A stretch of 49,899 nt of DNA from CAYTXJ01 sp965613025 (GTDB lineage: Bacteria > Desulfobacterota > DSM-4660 > Desulfatiglandales > JALVMZ01). The notes beneath the pieces are model-generated. The model made no database searches, was not told the origin of the DNA, and saw nothing but the letters and a program-made list of their open reading frames with translations. Both the position numbers and the translations under genes were made by a program. Of the stretch, positions 8,311 through 16,919 are shown one piece after another (the first letter of the stretch is position 1; the number at the start of each line of letters is the position of its first letter). Location: contig CBFDUE010000009.1 of assembly GCA_965613025.1 (NCBI GenBank), forward strand, positions 1 to 49,899, read 5' to 3'.

Positions 8311-10350
8311 ATGGGCTACCGTATTGTTCCTTCAGTGTGTTCTTATTGTGGTACAGGATGTGGAGTCCTGTTTGTGGTTATGGATGGAAATCTTGTAGGG
8401 ACTCTCCCCTTGAAATCTCATCCCGTAAATGAAGGGAAACTGTGTATCAAGGGATGGAATCTTCATGAATATATAATAAGCGAAAAGAGGCTAAAATCTC
8501 CACTTATCAAAACAGAGGGAGGTTTTAAGGAGGTATCCTGGGATGAAGCCTTGAAAAGGGCTGCATCTCGACTAAAGGATATAATAGAGAAATATGGACC
8601 GGATAGTGTAGGGGTGCTTGCATCTGCAAAGATAACTAATGAGGAAAATTATCTGATACAAAAGTTTGCAAGGGCAGCTATTGGAACCAATAATGTGGAT
8701 CACTGTGCCAGGCTCTGACACTCCTCTACCGTGGCAGGTCTTGCCGCTGCATTTGGAAGTGGAGCCATGACAAATTCAATAGCTGAAATTGAAGAAGCTG
8801 GTTGTATATTCGTTATAGGCTCAAATACCACTGAATGTCATCCCCTTATTGCAAGAAGGATAATTCGTGCAAAGGAAAGGGGTGCAAAGCTGATAGTGGC
8901 TGATCCAAGAAATATTCACCTTTCAAATTTTGCGGATATAAGTGTAAATCATAGGTTAGGAAGTGATGTTGCGCTCCTAAATGGGATGATGTTTATCATT
9001 GTAGATAATAACTGGCACAATCAGGAATATATTGAGGAGAGGACTGAGGGCTTTGAAGAGCTTTTTGAGGTAATAAAAGAGTATACTCCTCAACGTGTCT
9101 CTGAGATTACCGGAGTAAAAGAAGAGGATCTAAAGAGAATGGCAGAGCTGTATGCCAAAAATCCTCCTGGCTCCCTTCTCTATGCTATGGGAATCACCCA
9201 GCACATCTCTGGTGTAGACAATGTAAAATCCTGTTGTAATCTTGCAATGCTGTGTGGATATGTGGGAGTTAGAGGAGGTGGAGTAAACCCATTAAGGGGT
9301 CAAAATAATGTTCAGGGTGCATGTGACATGGGTGCCCTCCCGAATGTATTTCCAGGATATCAGCCTGTGACTGACCCTGAGATAAATAAGAAGTTTTCAA
9401 AGGCATGGGGTCGGAAGCTCCCTGATAAGATTGGATACACCATTACTGACATGGTTGAGGCGATGGAAAATGGAAGCCTTAAGGCCCTCTATGTAATAGG
9501 AGAAAATCCCAGGATGAGTGATCCAGATCTGAACCACTTTAATAGAGCACTTTCAAAACTGGAGCTCTTAATAGTACAGGATCTCTATATGACAGAGACT
9601 GCGGAGAAGGCAGATATCATATTTGCCGCTGCATCGGTCGCTGAAAAGGAAGGCACTTTTACAAATTCAGAGCGAAGATGTATCAGGATCTTTAAGGCAA
9701 TAGATCCTGTTGGAGATTCTTTGCCTGATTGGGAGATAGTCTCAAGACTTTCATCTATAATGGGATATGAGATGAAATATAAGGGGCCTGAGGAGATATT
9801 TGATGAGATGAGAAGTCTTACCCCAAGCTATACAGGAATGAACTATCAGAGATTGGGAATTAACGGACTTCAGTGGCCATGTCCCAGTGAAGATCATCCT
9901 GGAACCCCCTTTCTTCATAAAGACAGATTTGCAAGAGGAAAAGGTAAATTCCATCCTATAAAATACATAGATCCTGCCGAGATGCCAGATGATGAATACC
10001 CGATATTTTTGACTACAGGAAGGATGTATGCCCACTTCCATACAGGCACCATGACGAGAAAGAGTCTCCATTTACACAGAGAGCAGAAGACAGGATATGC
10101 GGAGATAAATCCTGAAGATGCAAAGGTACTGGATATTAGTGAAGGAGAAAAGATCAGGATCATATCCAGAAGAGGAAAGATAGAGCTTCCTGCGAAAATA
10201 AGCCATATGGTCAGGCCAGGAACAATATTTATACCATTTCATTTCTCTGAAATGCCTGCCAATGTGCTTACAAATTCTGCCTTTGATCCTGTGGCAAAGA
10301 TACCTGAATACAAGGTCTGTGCCGTCAGGATAGAAAAGATCCAAGATTAA
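8311..10350 (+). CDS. fdhA: Formate dehydrogenase catalytic subunit, selenoprotein (copy 1)
   Basis: 679 residues with TGA 8716-8718 read as Sec136. The context NNVDHCARL-U-HSSTVAGLA matches the Sec site of FdhF-type formate dehydrogenases, where Sec binds Mo or W. A [4Fe-4S] motif CSYCGTGC (residues 10-17) with a fourth Cys at 45 (GKLCIKGW) precedes it. The bis-molybdopterin binding part includes GVNPLRGQNNVQGACDMG and VIGENPRMSDPD. The C-terminal dinucleotide-binding domain holds TTGRMYAHFHTGTMT and ISRRGKIELPAKIS. It interconverts formate and CO2. AAGGAG lies 7 nt before ATG 8311. No Tat signal is present, so it is cytoplasmic, as expected of Hdr-linked enzymes. The stop is 31 nt before hdrA2a. 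Confidence 0.95.
8716..8747 (+). promoter_or_regulatory. Sec UGA codon and SECIS hairpin in fdhA1
   Basis: 12 nt after UGA a 6-bp stem forms (GTGGCA 8731-8736 with TGCCGC 8742-8747, one G-U pair) around the pentaloop GGUCU. The tip is the same as the well-known E. coli fdhF SECIS apex (GCAGGUCUGC). This is the most convincing SECIS in the window and is repeated unchanged in fdhA2. Confidence 0.88.
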
Positions 10351-10381
10351 ATTTAGATACCATCTTCCAAGGAGAATAGAA

Positions 10382-11917
10382 GTGGAAAAGAATGTATTGG
10401 TTATAGGTGGAGGAATTGCAGGGATTCAGGCATCCCTTGATCTGGCAGAGATGGGATTCAGGGTCTATCTTGTAGAGAGACTTCCCAGCATTGGTGGGAG
10501 GATGGCACAACTGGATAAGACCTTTCCCACCAATGACTGCGCAATCTGAATCCTGTCTCCCAAGATGCTGGATGTCGGTCGGCATCCCAATATCGTGCTT
10601 ATGGCATATAGTGAGGTGGAATCTGTCAGGGGTGAGGCTCCAGAATTTAGGGTAACAGTCAGAAAGAAGGCAAGGTATGTGGATGAGGAAAAATGTACAG
10701 GCTGTGGTGCATGTAAGGAGAAATGCCCAACGGTTGTGCCAGATATGTTTAATATGGGATTGGGGGAGAGGAAGGCAATATATAGCTGGTTTGCCCAAGG
10801 AATCCCATCTACCCATACCATTGACCCCAAGTATTGCAGACAGTTAAATGGGAAAAAGTGTGGAGTATGTAAGAAGACATGCCCTGCTGGTGCCATTGAC
10901 TTTGATCAGAAAGATACTTTTTTGGATATACAGGTGAGTGCCATTATTGTAGCCACTGGCTACAGTCCATTTGACCCCTCTGTAATACCTGAATATGGAT
11001 ATGGAAAGGTGCCCAATGTGATAACCTCCTTGGAATTTGAAAGGCTGTTAAGTGCAAGTGGCCCAACAGAAGGGCATCTATATAGGCCCTCTGAGATAAT
11101 GGCCAAAAGAGAGCTTCCAAAGATTGAAAGAGAGTTTAAGAGATTGAAGAAGGCAATGGAAAGGTTTGAAAAATCCAATAGTATTGATTCAGAGAGATAC
11201 TATAGGGAAAACCGCTCTAAATTGGATACGCTGGATGAGCAGGGAAGAGAATGGATAGAAAAATACGAAAGATTTATGGAACTAAATGAAAGAATTGAGC
11301 AGTTAAAAGAGAGTGCTGAACAGCATAAGATTGCAAAGAGACTTGCATTTGTTCAGTGTGTGGGATCAAGGGATAAGAGATTCTATCCATTTTGCTCCAG
11401 CTATTGCTGTATGCACTCAATCAAAGAGGCTATTATTGCCCATGAACACGAACCAGATACCCGATCCACCATATTTGGAATGGATATCAGGGCAGTGGGA
11501 AAGGGATTTGAGGAGTATAAATTGAGGGGGGCACATCAGTCCCACATTAGATATGTAAGAGGAAGGGTCGGAGAGATCGTTGAAGGGAAGGGAAAGAATC
11601 CTGTGGTTGTATATGAAGACACAAACGAAAGAAAGGTAAAGAGAGAGGAGTTTGATTTAGTAATCCTTGCCACAGCATGTGTTCCCAGTGAGGGCACTAA
11701 GAGGCTTTCAGAGGTTCTGGGTGTGGAACTTACCAATTTTGGCTTCTTTAAGACCAAATCAGGCTCTCCCTTAGATACCACAAGGGAGGGTATATTTGTC
11801 TGTGGATGTGCCCACTCACCCATGGATATACCGGAGTCGGTGGCACAGGCAAGTGGGGCTGCATCAAGAGTGGCACAATTTATTATTTCATATGGGAAAA
11901 AAATGGCTGCAGCATAA
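10382..11917 (+). CDS. hdrA: HdrA-like N-terminal module, selenoprotein, split gene with coiled-coil insertion (copy 2)
   Basis: 511 residues from GTG 10382, with TGA 10547-10549 as Sec56. AAGGAG lies just upstream. Starts MEKNVLVIGGGIAGIQASLD (FAD site). The Sec site is TNDCAI-U-ILSPKMLDVG, then CTGCGACKEKCP (105) and CGVCKKTCPAGAI. It corresponds to the first half of the copy-1 HdrA and stops where that protein has a linker. Residues about 240-317 are a highly charged Glu/Lys/Arg helix-forming insertion (e.g. REFKRLKKAMERFEKSN) absent from copy 1 and looking like a coiled coil. The second half is the next gene, 15 nt downstream. Expected role: bifurcating flavoprotein core. Confidence 0.92.
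10547..10586 (+). promoter_or_regulatory. Sec UGA codon and SECIS-like hairpin in hdrA2a
   Basis: 14 nt after UGA (10547-10549) an 8-bp stem (10564-10571 with 10579-10586, including G-U pairs) closes the loop AUGUCGG (10572-10578). Position and stem match the hdrA1 hairpin; the first loop G is one base later unless the terminal G-U pair opens. Confidence 0.65.
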
Positions 11918-11932
11918 AGGAGTGGATTAGGG

Positions 11933-13591
11933 ATGGAAGAGCTAAGAATTGGTGTATTTATATGTGATTGTGGATCAAATATTGCAGGACATTTAGACTG
12001 TAATGAGATCACCAAGTATGCATCCACCCTTCCAGGGGTAGTATTTGCTAAAGAGAATCTATATACATGCTCTGAGGCAGGTATCTTGGAGATTCAAAAT
12101 GCCATAAAGGAACACAACCTAAACAGGGTAGTGGTGGCATCCTGCTCTCCCCGCACCCATCAGCCCCTGTTTCAAAATGCCTGTAAGAGCGCAGGGCTTA
12201 ATCCCTATCTATTTGAGATGGTAAATATCAGGGATCAATGCTCCTGGGTGCATATGGGAGAGAGGGAAAGTGCCACAGAGAAGGCAAAGGAACTGGTTAG
12301 AATGGGGGTTGCAAAGGCCTCCATGCTTGAACCTCAAGATGATATTGAAACTGAGATCATAAAGAGGGTGCTTGTAATTGGAGGAGGTGTCGCCGGGCTC
12401 AGTGCAGCACTCAGCCTCTCTGATATGGATGTGGAGGTGGTATTAATTGAAAAGGAAAGGAGGCTGGGTGGAATCTTAAACAGGCTCTATAGGATTGCAC
12501 CAGAGCTAAAAGATGCATCTGAATTTGTATCTTCATTGATAAATAAGGTAAACTCAAAGGGGAATATAAGAATATTTTTGGAATCAGAGCTTAAGGATAT
12601 GGGTGGATATATAGGGAACTTTGATATCACCATAAGCACCCCAGAGGGAGACAGAGATGAGAAGGTGGGATTTATTGTGGTTGCAACAGGTGCAGATCCT
12701 TTAAGGCCAGAAGGGCTATTTGGCTATGATGGAAAGGAGATTATCACTCAGATTGAACTTGAAGAGCTCTTAAAGAAGGGGAAGATTTCATCAAAGCGGA
12801 TAGTTATGATTCAGTGTGTGGGTGCAAGGGGATCGGAAAGGAGCTATTGTTCAAGGATATGCTGTATGATAGCAGTTAAAAATGCCGTGATCCTAAAAGG
12901 GATGAATCCTGACTCCCAGATCCATATACTCTACAGAGACATGCAGATGTATGGAACAGATAAGGAAAAGATGCTTTGGAATGCAAGGGGAATGGGAATA
13001 CGCTTTGAGGTGTATAGCGCAGATAGTCCTCCAGAGATCAGAGATAAAAAGGTCAGCTTTTATCAGCCCATTATGGGAATTCAGAGGGAGATCCCTTTTG
13101 ATCTCTGTGTTCTTTCCACTCCGCTTATTCCTAAAGAGGGCTCTGAAGCACTTTCTAAGATCCTCAGGATCCCAATGGATGAAAACGGCTTCTTCTTAGA
13201 GGCACATGCAAAATTAAGACCACTTGATTTTTCAACCGATGGAGTGTTTTTATGTGGAAGCTCCAGATGGCCATCCACCATAGAGGAGGCCATCTCCCAA
13301 GGGATGGGTGCGGCATCCAGGGTGGCATCCATCCTGTTTAAGGATAAATTGGTGACAAGCGCCATTGTCGCTGAGATAGATCCACAGAGCTGTGTAGGGT
13401 GTAAAGGCTGTATGGATCTCTGCCCTTATGAGGCCATCTCATATGATGAAGAAAAGAGGATCTGTAAAGTAAATGAGATCCTGTGTAAGGGATGTGGCTC
13501 GTGTGCGGCATTTTGCCCATCTCAGAGTGCTCAACTTAAGGGATTTAAGCCTAAACAGCTATTTTCTCAGATCAGGGCCGCAGTGGAATGA
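11933..13591 (+). CDS. hdrA: HdrA-like C-terminal module (copy 2, separate gene)
   Basis: 552 residues, matching the second half of copy-1 HdrA. Begins LRIGVFICDCGSNIAGH, then FAD site VLVIGGGVAGLSAALSLS (about 143-160), VQCVGARG-like Cys region with YCSRICCMIAVKNAV, and two ferredoxin motifs at the end: CVGCKGCMDLCPYEAI and CKGCGSCAAFCPSQSA. It has no in-frame TGA before its stop. Its start lies 15 nt after hdrA2a with an AAGGAG box, so the two halves are probably made together and assemble. Followed by mvhD2 after 16 nt. Confidence 0.9.
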   Translation: MEELRIGVFICDCGSNIAGHLDCNEITKYASTLPGVVFAKENLYTCSEAGILEIQNAIKEHNLNRVVVASCSPRTHQPLFQNACKSAGLNPYLFEMVNIRDQCSWVHMGERESATEKAKELVRMGVAKASMLEPQDDIETEIIKRVLVIGGGVAGLSAALSLSDMDVEVVLIEKERRLGGILNRLYRIAPELKDASEFVSSLINKVNSKGNIRIFLESELKDMGGYIGNFDITISTPEGDRDEKVGFIVVATGADPLRPEGLFGYDGKEIITQIELEELLKKGKISSKRIVMIQCVGARGSERSYCSRICCMIAVKNAVILKGMNPDSQIHILYRDMQMYGTDKEKMLWNARGMGIRFEVYSADSPPEIRDKKVSFYQPIMGIQREIPFDLCVLSTPLIPKEGSEALSKILRIPMDENGFFLEAHAKLRPLDFSTDGVFLCGSSRWPSTIEEAISQGMGAASRVASILFKDKLVTSAIVAEIDPQSCVGCKGCMDLCPYEAISYDEEKRICKVNEILCKGCGSCAAFCPSQSAQLKGFKPKQLFSQIRAAVE

Positions 13592-13607
13592 TTTTGGGAG
13601 GATATAG

Positions 13608-14045
13608 ATGAGAAATAGTGAATTTCAACCAAAGGTGCTCTGTTTTCTCTGCACATGGTGAGCATACGCAGCTGCTGACCTGGCTGGGGTCAGTCGTATG
13701 CAGTATCCGACCAATATCAGAGTGGTGAGGGTGATGTGCACTGGAACTGTCTCTCCACACCATATCCTGCTTGCGTTTCAGAGGGGTGTGGATGGTGTAT
13801 GGATAGGTGGGTGAAGGTTTGGGGACTGTCATTACCAGTTCGGTAATCTCAGTGCAGAAAAGAGGATCAGGTTTATTAAAAAGCTTCTGGCCTTCACCGG
13901 AATTGAAGAAGAGAGGGTCAGGGGAAGATGGATCTCTTCGGCAGAGGCCGCTGAATTTGTAAAAGAGATAAATGATTTCATAGATCTGCTTAAGGATCTC
14001 GGGCCATCACCCTTGAGGAGATACAGGAATCAAAATGGGGAGTAG
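13608..14045 (+). CDS. mvhD: MvhD-like subunit with two selenocysteines (copy 2)
   Basis: 145 residues with two TGA codons read as Sec: residue 18 (13659-13661), context FLCTW-U-AYAAADLAG, and residue 69 (13812-13814), context VWIGG-U-RFGDCHYQFGN. Copy 1 has Cys (TGT) at residue 18 and Sec at 69. The frame is open through both codons to TAG 14043-14045 and homology to copy 1 is continuous, ending LGPSPL plus a short extension. Both sites are Cys positions of the MvhD [2Fe-2S] region. Sec as a cluster ligand or redox partner would be unusual. GGGAGG precedes ATG 13608. The stop overlaps the next gene by 11 nt. Confidence 0.92.
13659..13701 (+). promoter_or_regulatory. First Sec UGA codon and extended SECIS-like hairpin in mvhD2
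   Basis: Immediately after UGA (13659-13661), GCATACG (13662-13668) pairs perfectly with CGTATGC (13695-13701). Inside, CTGACC (13675-13680) pairs with GGTCAG (13688-13693) around the loop UGGCUGG. The result is 13 Watson-Crick pairs with an asymmetric internal loop. The corresponding stretch of mvhD1, which has a Cys codon here, does not form this structure. Confidence 0.82.
13812..13847 (+). promoter_or_regulatory. Second Sec UGA codon and SECIS-like hairpin in mvhD2
   Basis: 16 nt after UGA (13812-13814), ATTACC (13831-13836) pairs with GGTAAT (13842-13847) around loop AGUUC. The stem equals that of mvhD1 while the loop has changed, and the stem codes for the same His-Tyr region, so part of the conservation may come from protein sequence. 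Confidence 0.7.
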
Positions 14046-14847
14046 AAGGGATATGATTGATCAGGTAAAGAAGAGGGTTGAAGAGTTATTTGATTCTGGA
14101 AAGATAGATGCATTTTTAGGGTTAAAGCTGGTAAGTGGGCATGTGGTGCCATATCTCTTTGATAAAAAAGAGGAGCTTGATAATCTAAGTATAGGTGATC
14201 ATAGGGGAGCGGGGGATGCAAGATACCCCCTTAATAAGATACTTATAAGGCTTTGCAGGGAATATGCGGATAAGAGGTTTGCTGTATTGGTAAGGGGATG
14301 CGATGAAAGGGGGCTTAGGACGCTCTTTATATGGAATCAGTTGGATCCTCAAAGAGTGATACCAGTAGGGGTTGCCTGTCCAGAAGAGCTTGCAAAGAGA
14401 TGTGAATGCCTTAAGCCCTATCCGGATGAGTTTGTGGCAGGAGAAAAGACAGAGGGTGTGGAATTTTCCACGGTCAGAAGATGGGAATCACTTTCTATTT
14501 CTGAGAGATTCAATGGCTGGATGGGAGAATTTCTTAAGTGTATAAAGTGTTACGGATGTAGAGATATATGCCCCATGTGCTTTTGTAAGGAGTGTTCCTT
14601 GGAGACAGATGAACTGATCCGTAGAGGGGAGTTTCCCCCTGAGATTCCCATATTTCATCTGGTAAGGGCAAGTCATATGGCAGGGAGATGCATTGACTGT
14701 GGTCTTTGTGAAGAGGCATGCCCTGCGGGAATACCATTGAGGACATTATATAAGAGGGTATTTGAGATAATGAGAGATGAATTTCAGTATGAGACAGGAT
14801 ACACAGATTCCAAATCCCCTCTAAATGTGGGAGGTAGTATAACTTAA
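14035..14847 (+). CDS. FdhB/FrhB-like iron-sulphur protein (copy 2)
   Basis: 270 residues, clearly the same family as the gene at 7491. Shares FAVLVRGCDERGLRTLFIWN, CIKCYGCRDICPMCFCKECS, the FHLVRASHMAGRCIDCGLCE stretch and the second ferredoxin motif ending CPAGIPLRTLY. Presumed electron conduit of FdhA2. Start 14035 overlaps mvhD2 by 11 nt and has AGGAA about 5 nt upstream. ATG 14053 is an alternative that aligns better with the copy-1 N-terminus. Followed by fdhA2 after 17 nt. Confidence 0.75.
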   Translation: MGSRRDMIDQVKKRVEELFDSGKIDAFLGLKLVSGHVVPYLFDKKEELDNLSIGDHRGAGDARYPLNKILIRLCREYADKRFAVLVRGCDERGLRTLFIWNQLDPQRVIPVGVACPEELAKRCECLKPYPDEFVAGEKTEGVEFSTVRRWESLSISERFNGWMGEFLKCIKCYGCRDICPMCFCKECSLETDELIRRGEFPPEIPIFHLVRASHMAGRCIDCGLCEEACPAGIPLRTLYKRVFEIMRDEFQYETGYTDSKSPLNVGGSIT

Positions 14848-14864
14848 TTTAAGGAGATAGGAGT

Positions 14865-16901
14865 ATGGAATATAGAACCGTTCCCACCATCTGCACCTAT
14901 TGCGGCTGTGGCTGTTCCCTCTTACTTGAGGTTATGGATGGAATGGTAGTTGGCACCCTTCCCAGTAAAAGCAGCCCTGTAAATGAGGGTTCATTGTGTA
15001 TAAAGGGATGGAATGTGCATGAATTTATACATAGCCCCGGAAGGCTTATAAGACCGCTTATAAAGGAAAATGGAAGCTTCAGGGAGGCCACTTGGGATGA
15101 GGCACTGGGCCTGGTTGCAAGCAGACTTAAAGAGATAAAAGAGAGATATGGAAGTGATAGCATTGGAGTGTTTGCTTCTGCAAAACTTACAAATGAAGAA
15201 AACTATCTTATTCAGAAATTTGTCCGTGCTGCAATAGGAACCAATAATGTGGATCACTGTGCCAGGCTCTGACACTCCTCCACTGTGGCAGGTCTTGCCG
15301 CTGCATTTGGTAGTGGAGCCATGACAAATTCAGTGGAGGAGCTTGAAAGGGCTGAATGTATATTCATTATAGGGTCTAATACCACCTCAAGTCATCCCAT
15401 TGTGGCAAAGAGGATATTCAGGGCCAAAAAGAGGGGGGCAAAGATTATAGTTGCAGATCCAAGAAGAGTTCATATATCCAGGTTTGCAGATATATATGTA
15501 AGGCAGAGGCTTGGAACTGATATTGCCCTTTTAAATGGAATCATGAATGTCATCTATGAAAAGGGACTATATGACAAGGGCTTTATTGAAGAGCGAACTG
15601 AAGGATTTGAAGAATTTGTGGAATGTATAAAGAGATATACACCTGATATGGTATCAGAGATAACAGGGGTATCATCAGAGGATATTGTTAAGATAGCAGA
15701 GACCTATGCAGGCGCTGAGACTGCATCCATAGTCTATTGCATGGGTATCACTCAACACACACATGGTGTGGATAATGTAAAGAGCCTTGCAAACTTGGCT
15801 ATGCTCACCGGAAATGTGGGTAAAGAGAGCACAGGAGTAAATCCCCTTAGAGGACAGAATAATGTCCAAGGGGCCTGTGATATGGGGGCACTTCCCAATG
15901 TCTATCCCGGATACCAACCTGTAAGCATGCTTGATATTCAAAAGAAGTTTAGCTCTGCCTGGAATGCAGAGCTCTCTGATAAGATCGGGCTTACCATTCC
16001 TGATATGACAAGAGCGCTCTTAGATGGAAATCTAAAGGCACTATATGTAATAGCAGAAAATCCCCTTATGAGCGATCCCGACTCCCAACATGTAAGAGAG
16101 GCATTGGGAAGAGCGGAGTTTCTGGTGGTTCAAGACATATTTATGACCCCTACTGCTCAGCTTGCACATGTGATTTTGCCAGGAGCATCCTTTGCTGAAA
16201 AGGACGGCACTTTCACCAATACTGAAAGAAGGGTTATGAGGGTAAGAAAGGCAATTGATCCCATTGGAGATGCAAAGGCTGACTGGGAAATAATTCAAGA
16301 GATATCTAACCGCTTTGGATACTCCATGAATTATACAACACCCTCTGAGATAATGGATGAGATTGCATCCCTTACCCCCTCCTATGCAGGAATCAGCTAC
16401 AATAGACTTGAAGGAGAAGGGATACAGTGGCCCTGCCCAAGTAAGGATCATCCTGGCACAAAATTCTTACACAAGGATCGCTTTGCAAGGGGTAAAGGGC
16501 TTTTCCATGTGGTGGAATATAAAGGGCCGGCTGAAAGTATTGACGATGAATATCCTGTATGGCTTACCACTGGAAGGATCTATTTCCATTATCATACAGG
16601 AACCATGACAAGGGTATCCCCTTCTCTTCATATGGAGGTGCCAGAAGGATTTGTTGAGATCAGTCCTGAAGATGCAAAGCGGTTAAATGTGAATCAGGGG
16701 GATAGAGTTAAGATAAGCTCAAGACGTGGATCAATTAAAGCAAAGGCTTTGATAAGTCATACAATCAAGGAGGGAATGATATTCATACCATTTCACTTTC
16801 TGGAAAGCAATGCCAATACTCTTACCAATCCGGCCACTGATCCCATTGTAAAGATTCCTGAATATAAGGTCTGTGCGGTAAGGGTTGAAAAGATAGACTA
16901 A
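14865..16901 (+). CDS. fdhA: Formate dehydrogenase catalytic subunit, selenoprotein (copy 2)
   Basis: 678 residues with TGA 15270-15272 as Sec136, the same residue number as in copy 1. Opens TVPTICTYCGCGCSLLLEV ([4Fe-4S] site); note CGCGC, one more Cys than in copy 1 (CGTGC). The Sec context NNVDHCARL-U-HSSTVAGLA is unchanged. GVNPLRGQNNVQGACDMG and TTGRIYFHYHTGTMT show the molybdopterin domains. AAGGAG lies upstream. It is visibly similar to FdhA1 over the whole length. It is the last gene of the plus-strand string and ends 18 nt from the convergent PP-loop gene, with no terminator hairpin in between. Confidence 0.95.
15270..15301 (+). promoter_or_regulatory. Sec UGA codon and SECIS hairpin in fdhA2
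   Basis: The same element as in fdhA1: GTGGCA (15285-15290) pairs with TGCCGC (15296-15301) around GGUCU, 12 nt after UGA. Flanking bases differ at a few positions, the hairpin at none. Confidence 0.88.
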
Positions 16902-16919
16902 AAGATTTTGGAATTGCTT

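Noticed and set aside
13659..13661. mvhD2 as a pseudogene with two stop codons
   Set aside because: The protein stays alignable with mvhD1 to its end, has a good ribosome site, overlaps the next gene, and both TGA are followed by stable hairpins.
4207..15272. In-frame TGA codons as frameshifts, nonsense mutations or a reassigned genetic code
   Set aside because: Seven TGA codons fall exactly at conserved Cys/Sec sites, no TAA or TAG interrupts these genes, hairpins follow each one, and TGA ends other genes of the window normally.
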